From positions 1-18,263 of the forward strand of contig CAYTFW010000135.1 of the NCBI GenBank assembly GCA_964437145.1: 18,263 nt of DNA, given 5' to 3'. The position numbers and the translations under genes were made by a program. Source of the stretch: JAFAZJ01 sp964437145. GTDB taxonomy: Bacteria; Pseudomonadota; Alphaproteobacteria; Reyranellales; Reyranellaceae. Within the stretch, counting starts at the first letter, position 1, and the number at the start of each line of letters is the position of its first letter. The notes under the pieces are model-generated. The model ran no database searches, was not told the origin of the DNA, and saw nothing but the letters and a program-made list of their open reading frames with translations. Positions 11,632 to 18,263 of this stretch are shown in pieces.

Positions 11632-12147
11632 GTGGCTGTGGAAAAGCGAGATCGGGACCGGCGACCGGCGCCCAGGCGCAAGACGACGCCGGCGCCCGCC
11701 CAGCCAGGTGAGCCCCTGGCGATCCGCCTGCGCGACGTGGCACCCGCCGATCTGGCGGCGGTGATCGACCTCGACCGGCGCCTGACCGGCGAGGCCAAGC
11801 CGGCGTACTGGAAGGCCGGCCTCGCGCCGCAGGCCGACCGCTTCTTCCTGGTCGCCGAAACCGCGGGCGGCGCCTTCGCCGGCTTCGCCATCGGCGAGAT
11901 CCGCGCCTGGGAATTCGGCTCGCCGCCGGTGGGCTGGATCTTCGCCATCCAGGTCGACCCCGATCTGCGCCAAGCGGGCGTCGGCACGGCGCTGTTCGAC
12001 GGGCTCTGCGCGCGCTTCCGCGGCGCCGGTGTCGGCCTCGTGCGCACCATGGTCAATCGTCGGGACCATCTGATCCTGGCCTTCTTCCGCACCCAGGGGC
12101 TCACCGCCGGCCCGTCGCTGGAGCTGGAGATGGAGCTCGAGCCGTGA
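11632..12147 (+). CDS. GNAT-family N-acetyltransferase, BadL-like by context
   Basis: A 171-residue GNAT acetyltransferase that should transfer acetyl from acetyl-CoA to an amine. The first ~30 residues are basic and Pro-rich, then the fold runs from IRLRDVAPADLAAVIDLD. Motif A is IFAIQVDPDLRQAGVGTALFDGL with the RQAGVG acetyl-CoA loop. Translation starts at GTG 11632 with AGGGGA 5 nt upstream. The stop overlaps the Rrf2 gene start (GTGA). In Rhodopseudomonas palustris, BadL is a GNAT enzyme encoded with the Rrf2 regulator BadM in the benzoate gene cluster and is reported to acetylate aminobenzoates; the same gene pairing beside boxCB suggests an equivalent role. Sequence identity to BadL could not be checked here, so the substrate is inferred from context. 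Confidence 0.85.
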   Translation: MAVEKRDRDRRPAPRRKTTPAPAQPGEPLAIRLRDVAPADLAAVIDLDRRLTGEAKPAYWKAGLAPQADRFFLVAETAGGAFAGFAIGEIRAWEFGSPPVGWIFAIQVDPDLRQAGVGTALFDGLCARFRGAGVGLVRTMVNRRDHLILAFFRTQGLTAGPSLELEMELEP

Positions 12148-12554
12148 AGCTGCAAATGGCGACACGGCTGGGCCTCTACGCGGCGCTCGAGCTGGCGCGC
12201 GATCCGACGCGCCAGCTCTCGGCCACCGACCTGTCGGAGCGCTTCGCCGTCTCGACCAACCATCTCGCCAAGGTGTTGCGCGAGCTCGGCCGCGCCGGGC
12301 TGGTCGAGGCCGAGCGCGGCGCCGGCGGCGGCTATCGCTTCTGCGGCAACCCCCGGCGCACGACCTTGATGGATATCGTCGCGCTGTTCGAAGAGAAGCC
12401 GGGCGATCGCGCCGCCGAGCCGGGCGACGGCACCGATATCGGCCGCGCGCTGGGGCGCGTGCTGTCGGAAGTCGACGAGATCGCCGAGGCGACGCTGCGC
12501 TCGGTCACCCTGGAGACGTTGCTGAAGCACGCGCGCCGGAAAGGTGCGCGCTGA
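12144..12554 (+). CDS. Rrf2-family transcriptional regulator, BadM-like by context
   Basis: A 136-residue winged-helix regulator of the Rrf2 family. The N-terminus MKLQMATRLGLYAALELA matches the family's opening helix. LSATDLSERFAVSTNHLAKVLRELGRAGLVEAERGAGGGYRF is the helix-turn-helix and wing. The three clustered cysteines that bind an iron-sulfur cluster in IscR and NsrR are absent; the only Cys is C67. It should therefore sense something other than Fe-S status, perhaps a CoA thioester or redox at one thiol. GTG at 12144 overlaps the GNAT stop by 4 nt and gives the correct family N-terminus; ATG at 12156 would cut it. BadM of R. palustris, also Rrf2, represses benzoyl-CoA reductase genes; here the likely target is the boxC/GNAT divergent region. 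Confidence 0.88.
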   Translation: MKLQMATRLGLYAALELARDPTRQLSATDLSERFAVSTNHLAKVLRELGRAGLVEAERGAGGGYRFCGNPRRTTLMDIVALFEEKPGDRAAEPGDGTDIGRALGRVLSEVDEIAEATLRSVTLETLLKHARRKGAR

Positions 12555-12671
12555 CCAACCGCGCCAACTTGGCGCCGCGCCCGCGCCTCGATGTGGTCCA
12601 AGTCGCGGCGCATCTTGAGCGGCGGCCGATCGAAGGCTTCTTGGTCCGTGAGCCAATCAGGAGATCTGGGT

Positions 12672-13073
12672 ATGCGCCTCGTCCTCGCCCTTGCCGCCGC
12701 GCTGCTGGCCTTGCCCGCCGCCGCGCAACAGACTTCCGGCAGCATCGTGATCGAATCCGTGCTGGAAGGCCGCAAGACCATCACGCCGGACTGGGCGGCG
12801 ATCAACGCGGTGCCACTGGGCGACAAGGGCAACCCGGTGCGCGTGCACATGCCGCTTGGCCAGCACGCCTACCTGTCGCGCCTCGTGTGCTCGAATGGCG
12901 CGGCGCCGACATTCCGTCGTGTCGGTAATTTCGGCGTCGGCGTCTACGGTACGATCGTCGACGGCTACGATGTCGACTGCGCCGGCACCAAGCGCATGGT
13001 GTTCATGGACATGTACCACCCGGACTATGTCGAGCGTCGTCCGGTGCCGGGCTTCACGGTCCGCGCGCCGTAG
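12672..13073 (+). CDS. Small secreted protein of unknown function
   Basis: A 133-residue protein with a clear Sec signal peptide: MRLVLALAAALLALPAAAQ, cleavage likely after residue 18. The mature part has two cysteines (C73 and C103) that could form a disulfide, several Gly/Val-rich strands and a conserved-looking MDMYHPDY segment near the end, so a small periplasmic beta-rich protein is plausible. I do not recognise the family. AGGAG at 12659-12663 sits 8 nt before the ATG; the longer frame from 12591 lacks a signal peptide at its start. It follows the Rrf2 gene by 117 nt with no obvious function in common, and ends 5 nt from the convergent TauD-family stop. Confidence 0.75.
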   Translation: MRLVLALAAALLALPAAAQQTSGSIVIESVLEGRKTITPDWAAINAVPLGDKGNPVRVHMPLGQHAYLSRLVCSNGAAPTFRRVGNFGVGVYGTIVDGYDVDCAGTKRMVFMDMYHPDYVERRPVPGFTVRAP

Positions 13074-13078
13074 CCGCC

Positions 13079-13963
13079 CTACGCGGCTTCCTGCGCGGCG
13101 GTAGGGCCGTCGCATTTGGTCGTGGTGCGCCGCAGGTCGCGGATCATCTTCAGATCGTCGTAGCGACGCACGCGGTGCATGGTGGCCTGGTTGTCCCAGA
13201 TCACCAGGTCGTGCCGTGTCCAGCGGTGCGAATAGACGAATTGCGGCTGGGTGGCGTGCTCCATCAGGTCGCGGATGAAGGCACGCGCCTCGGGCATCGG
13301 CCAGCCGACGATGCCGCCGATATGCGCCGACAAGAAGATCGACTTGCGCCCGGAGAGCGGATGCTTGCGCACCAGGCGGTGGCGCACCGGTTTCATCTTG
13401 GCGCGCTCCTCCGGCAGGTACTCGGTGAAGCCCAGCTGCTCGCGGGAGAAGATCTGGGAGTGCTCGCAGATCATGTCCTCGATGTCGTGCTTGGTCGTCC
13501 GGTCGAGCGCGTCGTAGGCCGCGCGCATGTCGGCGAACTCCGTATTGCCGCCCTCGGTCACGACGACGCGGCCGCTCAGCAGCGAATAGCGCGCCGGCAC
13601 GACGCGGAAGCTGGCGTCGGAATGCCACAGGCGGTTGCCCAGCGACGCCATGCGACGCCGATCGTCGCGCGCCAGCATCCGGCCATCCTTGCCGATGTTG
13701 GAGACGTCGGCGAAGGCTGGATCGAGCCGCAGCTCGTGGCGGCGCTCGGTGGAATTGGCGCCGTCCTGCAGCGGGCCGAAGTTGCGAGTGAATTCGAGTT
13801 GCTGCTCGTCGGTGATGTCCTGGCCGGGCAGCACCAGCACGGCGTGCTCGGCCATGCCCGCGTCGACCGCCGCGACCTCCTCGGGCGTCTGATGGCGGCG
13901 CGCATCGATGCCGGTCATGCGGCCGGCGAACACCGGGGTCAGCGGCACGACCTCGATGGCCAT
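13079..13963 (-). CDS. TauD/TfdA-family Fe(II)/2-oxoglutarate-dependent dioxygenase
   Basis: A 294-residue oxygenase that couples 2-oxoglutarate decarboxylation to hydroxylation of a substrate. In taurine and 2,4-D dioxygenases the hydroxylated product then breaks down, releasing sulfite or glyoxylate. The iron ligands are H114 and D116 (LWHSDASF) and H263 (ATMHRV). R278, 15 residues after the last His as in TauD, should hold the 2-oxoglutarate carboxylate. The ATG at 13963 has GAGGAG close upstream and lies 7 nt after the stop of the acyl-CoA dehydrogenase-like gene, so the two are one transcription unit. The substrate is not evident. A sulfonate, an aryloxy-acid or a carnitine-type compound are all possible in this family. 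Confidence 0.93.
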   Translation of the reverse strand: MAIEVVPLTPVFAGRMTGIDARRHQTPEEVAAVDAGMAEHAVLVLPGQDITDEQQLEFTRNFGPLQDGANSTERRHELRLDPAFADVSNIGKDGRMLARDDRRRMASLGNRLWHSDASFRVVPARYSLLSGRVVVTEGGNTEFADMRAAYDALDRTTKHDIEDMICEHSQIFSREQLGFTEYLPEERAKMKPVRHRLVRKHPLSGRKSIFLSAHIGGIVGWPMPEARAFIRDLMEHATQPQFVYSHRWTRHDLVIWDNQATMHRVRRYDDLKMIRDLRRTTTKCDGPTAAQEAA

Positions 13964-13970
13964 GGTCTCC

Positions 13971-15167
13971 TCACTCGGCCGATTTCAGCCAGCCGTCGCG
14001 GGTCTGCGGCAGTTTCTTCTTCAGGATCGCGCCGGCGACCACGTTGCGCAAGACCTCCGCCGTGCCGCCGCCGATGGTGAACATGCGCACGTCGCGCGCC
14101 ATGCGCTCCAGCGGAAGGTTCCGTGAGTAACCACGCGCGCCGAAGAACTGCAGGGCGTCGTTGACGATCGCGATGGCGTTCTCCGAGGTGAAGACCTTGG
14201 CCTGCGCCGCCAGCAGCATGTCGGGGAAGCCGCCTTCGCCGCTCTTCGCCGCGCCGTAGACCAGCGCGCGCGCCGCGGCGAGCTTGATCGACATGTCGGC
14301 GAGCTTCCATTGCAGGCCCTGGAACTCGTTGATCGGCCGGCCGAACTGCTCGCGTTTCTCCGACCAGTCCAACGCCAGCTGGTAGGCGCCGTCGGCGATG
14401 CCCAGCGCCACGGTCGCCGCACCAACGCGCTGGCTGTTGTAGGCGTTCATCAGATCGGCGAAGCCCTTGCGCAGGCCGCGCGGCGGGATCACCAGCGCCG
14501 AAGGCGGCAGGTCCATGTCCTCGAAGGCGATCTCGGCCTCGGGGATACCGCGCAGGCCCATGGTCGGCTCGCGCTTGACGATCTTCAGCCCCTGGGTCTC
14601 GTCGCGGATGGCAAGGAAGCCGCCGACGCCTTCCTCGTTACCCTTCTCGTCGTAGACCTTGGCGAAGATCAGATGCAGGCGCGACACGCCGCCGCCGGTG
14701 ATCCAGTGCTTCCGGCCGTTGACGACGAAGCGGTTGCCGCGCCGATCGGCGCGCGTGGTCATGCCGCTGGCGTCGGAGCCGGCCTCGGGCTCGGTGATGC
14801 AGATCGCCGGCTTGTCGCCGTCGAGCACCATCGCCGCGGCCATCTTCTTCTGGTCCTCCGAGCCATAGGCCATGATGGCGCTGATCGCGCCCATGTTGGT
14901 CTCGACGGCGATGCGGCCGGTGACCGAGCAGGCCGCCGACAACGCCTCGATCACCACGACAGCGTCGAGCCACGATTTGCCTTGGCCGCCGTAGGCGGTG
15001 GGGATGGTCAAGCCCAACAGCTTGGCGTCCTTGAGCAGCGCGACGTTGTCCCAGGGATACTGCTCGCTGCGATCGACCTCGGCGGCGCGTGCGGTCACCG
15101 GGCCGTTGGCGAGCTCGCGGGCTTTGGCCCGCAGCGCGGTCTGTGCAGCGTCGAGCGCGATACTCAT
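13971..15167 (-). CDS. Acyl-CoA dehydrogenase-fold protein lacking the catalytic glutamate (desulfinase-like candidate)
   Basis: A 398-residue FAD enzyme with the complete acyl-CoA dehydrogenase layout: ICITEPEAGSDAS and KHWITGGG in the flavin-binding middle domain and ARGYSRNLPLERMARDVRM near the C-terminus. The base is abnormal. The position corresponding to the medium-chain enzyme's Glu (YEGT) reads IGGGT, and the alternative helix position used by isovaleryl-CoA dehydrogenase (LER) reads SQR, with Gln246. Arg85 sits in GRIAVETNMG. From memory, 3-sulfinopropionyl-CoA desulfinase of Advenella mimigardefordensis has Gln246 and an essential Arg84, so this may belong to that branch and not be a dehydrogenase. 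Its ATG overlaps the cyclase stop by 4 nt (15164-15167) and the TauD-family gene follows after 7 nt. Confidence 0.88.
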   Translation of the reverse strand: MSIALDAAQTALRAKARELANGPVTARAAEVDRSEQYPWDNVALLKDAKLLGLTIPTAYGGQGKSWLDAVVVIEALSAACSVTGRIAVETNMGAISAIMAYGSEDQKKMAAAMVLDGDKPAICITEPEAGSDASGMTTRADRRGNRFVVNGRKHWITGGGVSRLHLIFAKVYDEKGNEEGVGGFLAIRDETQGLKIVKREPTMGLRGIPEAEIAFEDMDLPPSALVIPPRGLRKGFADLMNAYNSQRVGAATVALGIADGAYQLALDWSEKREQFGRPINEFQGLQWKLADMSIKLAAARALVYGAAKSGEGGFPDMLLAAQAKVFTSENAIAIVNDALQFFGARGYSRNLPLERMARDVRMFTIGGGTAEVLRNVVAGAILKKKLPQTRDGWLKSAE

Positions 15168-16675
15168 CCCACCTTCTCCAGGAAACGGCCGTCGACACGA
15201 TGGATCGGCAGCCGCTCGCTGCGGCCCCTGATCTCCATGTCGCCGAGCGACGTGTAGCGGAACTTCGGGCCGGCGCGCAGCAGGCTGGTCTGCGCCACCA
15301 GGATGCGCGTGCCGTGCCGCTTGTTGAGCTCCTGCAGGCGCGCCGCCGTGTTCACCGCGTCGCCCAGCAAGGTGTAGCTCAGCCGGTCGCCGGCGCCGAT
15401 CGTGCCGCCGATCACCAGGCCGGTGTTGATGCCGATGCGCGTCGGCAGGCGCAGGCCGCCGGTGAAGACGCGCTCCTGCGTGGCCTCGACGATCTCCAGC
15501 GCCGCGGCCACGGCGGCGGCGGCGTGGTCGTCGTTGGCCAGCGGCAGGTTGAAGCTGGCGAACAATCCGTCGCCGATGAAGGTGTTGACCACGCCACCAT
15601 GGCGCTGGATCGGCGGCAGCACGACGGCGAGGTACTCGTCGAGCGCGGCGATCAGCGCGTCGGGATCGGCGCGTTCGGACAGCGTGGTGAAGCCGTCGAT
15701 ATCGGTGAACATCAACGTGGCTTCGCGCGTCTGGCCGGTGAGGCGGCCGTCGGGGGATTCCTGCAGCAGCTGGCTGGCGACGCTCTCGCTGACGTACTTG
15801 CCGAAAGTCTCGCGCAGCTTGTCGCGCTCGCGCAGGCCGACGGCCATCTGGTTGAAGCGCGCAGTTAGCTCGCCGACCTCCTCATTGGAAGTCACCGGCA
15901 GACGGATCGAGAGGTCGCCGCCGGCGACCTTCTCCATGCCCTTGTCGAGGCGGCGCAGCGGGTTGGTCAGGGTGCGCGAGACCCAGTAGAGCACGATGGG
16001 CAGCACGAAGGCGGCCGCCATCAGGTCGATCAGGATCTCCTGCACCAGCCGATCGCCGGTGTAGCTGAGCACCTCGACCGCGATCAGCAGCAGCGGCGCG
16101 ATCGCGGTGAAGCCCAACGCCACGCCGATCTTCAGGCTGAAGCTGCCGAAGAACAGGCTGAGGTTCACGCCGTGGCGGCGGAACAGGAAGTGGCACAGGC
16201 CTTCGAGGTAGCCGCTGATGATGAAGTAGGTCAGCACGAAGCCCAGCGCCGTCTGCACGATAATGGTCGAGAAGGTGTCGCCCCAGGTCGACAGCGGCAC
16301 CTGCGAGGCGGTGGCGCCCAGGAAGCGCGGCAGGAACAGGCGCTCGCTCATGATCACCATGAACAGGATGGCGACCCAGTAGGCGGAGCGCAGCGGCAGC
16401 TGCGTCAAGGTGCGCTCGATGCCGGCGAAGTTCTCACCCGAGGCGATGAAGGCGCGCACCGGCTTGAAGATGCGGGATGCGCCGTAGAGGTTGACGCCCA
16501 GCAGGATGACGACGTCGACGGCGAGGTTGAGCGCGAACAGCCGGAAGGCGTCGTTCATCCAGCAGAAGATGAAGCTAATCACCGTGTCGACGACGAAGAT
16601 CAGCGACATGGCGAGGTAGTAGCGCCGGATCACCCGGCGCGCCTCGTCGTCGAGCGGGAGGGCGCGATCGGTCAC
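15164..16675 (-). CDS. Six-helix membrane class III nucleotide cyclase with HAMP domain
   Basis: A 503-residue cyclase with about six transmembrane segments (roughly 18-40, 45-66, 98-115, 135-160, 185-205, 215-235), a HAMP domain (~236-290, LTNPLRRLDKGMEKVAGGDLSIRLP) and a C-terminal catalytic domain. The arrangement resembles the mycobacterial Rv1318c/Rv3645 group. Metal ligands D325 (MFTDIDGF) and D369 (FIGDGL), T435, N442 and R446 are present. The purine-selecting Lys that normally lies four residues before the second Asp is T365, so nucleotide choice is uncertain. The stop overlaps the acyl-CoA dehydrogenase-like start (ATGA), so they are one operon. It starts 88 nt after the livF stop, with a large inverted repeat between them. 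Confidence 0.9.
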   Translation of the reverse strand: MTDRALPLDDEARRVIRRYYLAMSLIFVVDTVISFIFCWMNDAFRLFALNLAVDVVILLGVNLYGASRIFKPVRAFIASGENFAGIERTLTQLPLRSAYWVAILFMVIMSERLFLPRFLGATASQVPLSTWGDTFSTIIVQTALGFVLTYFIISGYLEGLCHFLFRRHGVNLSLFFGSFSLKIGVALGFTAIAPLLLIAVEVLSYTGDRLVQEILIDLMAAAFVLPIVLYWVSRTLTNPLRRLDKGMEKVAGGDLSIRLPVTSNEEVGELTARFNQMAVGLRERDKLRETFGKYVSESVASQLLQESPDGRLTGQTREATLMFTDIDGFTTLSERADPDALIAALDEYLAVVLPPIQRHGGVVNTFIGDGLFASFNLPLANDDHAAAAVAAALEIVEATQERVFTGGLRLPTRIGINTGLVIGGTIGAGDRLSYTLLGDAVNTAARLQELNKRHGTRILVAQTSLLRAGPKFRYTSLGDMEIRGRSERLPIHRVDGRFLEKVG

Positions 16676-16694
16676 GGCGTCATCATACCTTCAT

Positions 16695-16752
16695 GGGACC
16701 ACCGGCGTCCCGCCGGCTCTTCGCATGAGGCCGGCGAGACGCCGGCGGTCCC
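16695..16752. repeat. 58-bp GC-rich inverted repeat (REP-like element or terminator)
   Basis: Two near-identical arms, 16695-16719 and 16727-16752, face each other across a 7-nt loop (TTCGCAT). The arms begin GGGACC and contain CCGGCGTC; they differ at two bases and by one extra base. This resembles GC-rich palindromic repeats scattered through alphaproteobacterial genomes. It lies between the livF stop and the cyclase start, both on the minus strand, so transcribed RNA would fold into a long stem. That could end or attenuate the liv transcript or protect its 3' end. No T-run follows it, so a simple intrinsic terminator is not shown. Confidence 0.75.
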
Positions 16753-16763
16753 AGGAGGCGTGA

Positions 16764-17468
<705 letters not shown>

Positions 17469-17470
17469 TG

Positions 17471-18205
17471 TCAGTGGGCTTCCTGGCCGAGATAGACATC
17501 GAGCACGCGCTGGTCGCGCGCGATCGCCTCGGGCGGACCTTCGGCGATCTTCTCGCCGTAGTTCAGCACCACGATATGCTGCGACAGCGCCATGACGGCG
17601 CGCATGACGTGCTCGATCAGCAGGATGGTGAGCCCGGTGCGCGCGTTGAGGTCGCGCAGGAAGGCCACCATCTGGTCGGTCTCGGTCGGCCGCAGGCCGG
17701 CCATCACCTCGTCGAGCAGCAGCAGGCGCGGCTGCGTGGCCAATGCGCGCGCCACTTCCAGCCGCTTGCGGTCGGGCAGGGTGAGGTTCGACGCCGTCAT
17801 GGCGCGCTTGTCGTGCAGGCCAAGCTCGCTGAGCACGGAGAGCGCCCGCTCGCGCGCCCGCCCGACGTCGGGCTCGCGCTTGAGCGCGCCGATCAGCACG
17901 TTGTCCAGCACGCTGAGGCCGGGGAACGGCTTGACGATCTGGAACGTGCGACCGATGCCGGCGTCGCAGATGCGGTCGGGCCGGAGCCCGGTGATCGTAC
18001 GGCCATCGAGCTGCACGGTGCCGGCGCTGGGCGGAAAGACGCCGGCGATCATGTTGAAGGTCGTGGTCTTGCCGGCGCCATTGGGGCCGATCAACGCGTG
18101 GATCGCGCCCGCCGGCACATCGAAGCCGACATCGTGCACCGCGCGCAGGCCACGGAAGCTCTTGCCCAGCCCCCGCACGCTCAAGGTCGCGCCGCCGGTA
18201 CTCAT
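17471..18205 (-). CDS. livG: LivG-type ABC transporter ATP-binding protein
   Basis: A 244-residue partner ATPase of LivF. It has Walker A GPNGAGKTT (40-48), the LivG-typical GIGRTFQIVKPFPGLSVLDNV segment, Walker B LLLLDEVMAGLRP and switch LLIEHVM. The ABC signature is unusual: where LivG normally has LAYGQQRRLEIA, this reads LTLPDRKRLEVA, without the Ser-Gly-Gly core. The DEVMAG in place of DEPAAG is a variant I have seen alongside such signatures in LivG homologues, so the protein is probably functional as the degenerate half of an asymmetric LivFG dimer. The ATG at 18205 is preceded by GGGGGAAGG, which is part of a palindromic repeat. It is the first liv gene visible; upstream genes lie outside the window. 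Confidence 0.94.
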   Translation of the reverse strand: MSTGGATLSVRGLGKSFRGLRAVHDVGFDVPAGAIHALIGPNGAGKTTTFNMIAGVFPPSAGTVQLDGRTITGLRPDRICDAGIGRTFQIVKPFPGLSVLDNVLIGALKREPDVGRARERALSVLSELGLHDKRAMTASNLTLPDRKRLEVARALATQPRLLLLDEVMAGLRPTETDQMVAFLRDLNARTGLTILLIEHVMRAVMALSQHIVVLNYGEKIAEGPPEAIARDQRVLDVYLGQEAH

Positions 18206-18208
18206 CTG

Positions 18209-18246
18209 CCTTCCCCCGCTGGCGGGGGAAGGTGGCGCGCAGCGCC
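18209..18246. repeat. GC-rich palindromic repeat covering the livG ribosome-binding site
   Basis: A perfect 11-bp inverted repeat, CCTTCCCCCGC (18209-18219) and GCGGGGGAAGG (18222-18232), is separated by 2 nt. It is followed by a second short perfect stem, GGCGC (18234-18238) and GCGCC (18242-18246). The element resembles repeats dispersed between genes in many alphaproteobacteria; this copy may continue past the window. The first stem ends 3 nt from the livG ATG, so the Shine-Dalgarno sequence GGGGGAAGG is one strand of the stem. Confidence 0.7.
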
Positions 18247-18263
18247 GGATGGGGGTGGCTCGT

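Noticed and set aside
11607..12656. Minus-strand open frame of 349 codons opposite the GNAT and Rrf2 genes
   Set aside because: The plus-strand genes have clear GNAT and Rrf2 motifs and good starts; the opposite product is low-complexity.
12555..12671. Possible extra gene or RNA between the Rrf2 and secreted-protein genes
   Set aside because: The 117-nt gap shows no clear start site, stem-loop or conserved motif beyond the ribosome-binding site of the next gene.
16695..16752. Terminal inverted repeats of an insertion sequence
   Set aside because: The arms are only 7 nt apart with no transposase or target duplication; a dispersed palindromic repeat or hairpin fits better.

Overview
The window is GC-rich, almost fully coding DNA from what looks like an alphaproteobacterium. 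That placement is an inference. It rests on codon use, two tripartite-tricarboxylate (Bug/TTT) binding proteins, a GNAT + Rrf2 pair resembling BadL/BadM of Rhodopseudomonas palustris, and GC-rich palindromic repeats. I see no rRNA, tRNA, CRISPR array, transposase or integrase.

Layout. At the left edge a truncated CodA-like amidohydrolase (minus) diverges from a Bug-type binding protein (plus). From 11531 leftwards to 1900 runs a long minus-strand run of tightly packed genes: boxC, boxB, antitoxin 2, toxin 2, a transthyretin/HIUase-like protein, a second Bug protein, antitoxin 1, toxin 1, benzoate-CoA ligase, a membrane class III adenylate cyclase and a small cupin. The core is aerobic benzoyl-CoA (box) catabolism: the ligase makes benzoyl-CoA, BoxB epoxidises the ring and BoxC opens it. 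BoxA, the reductase partner of BoxB, is not in the window. Upstream of boxC, a plus-strand GNAT gene overlaps an Rrf2-family regulator gene. The 100-bp space between boxC and the GNAT gene holds an imperfect 26-28 bp dyad, a good candidate operator. A small secreted protein of unknown function follows.

From 18205 leftwards to 13079 is a second minus-strand series: livG, livF (branched-chain amino acid/aromatic-type ABC uptake), a 58-bp inverted repeat, a six-helix HAMP-linked class III cyclase overlapping an acyl-CoA dehydrogenase-fold protein, and a TauD/TfdA-type dioxygenase.

Most unusual points. (1) The ParE/RelE-like toxin 1 frame has no stop and runs in frame into the benzoate-CoA ligase, so a 636-residue toxin-ligase fusion is encoded alongside the ligase's own well-placed start. 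(2) Two related toxin-antitoxin pairs sit inside the catabolic gene series. (3) The acyl-CoA dehydrogenase lacks Glu at both usual catalytic-base positions and carries Gln246 and Arg85, reminiscent of 3-sulfinopropionyl-CoA desulfinase; it lies beside a TauD-family enzyme. (4) The second cyclase lacks the usual purine-selecting Lys. (5) The livG ribosome-binding site lies inside a perfect palindromic repeat.
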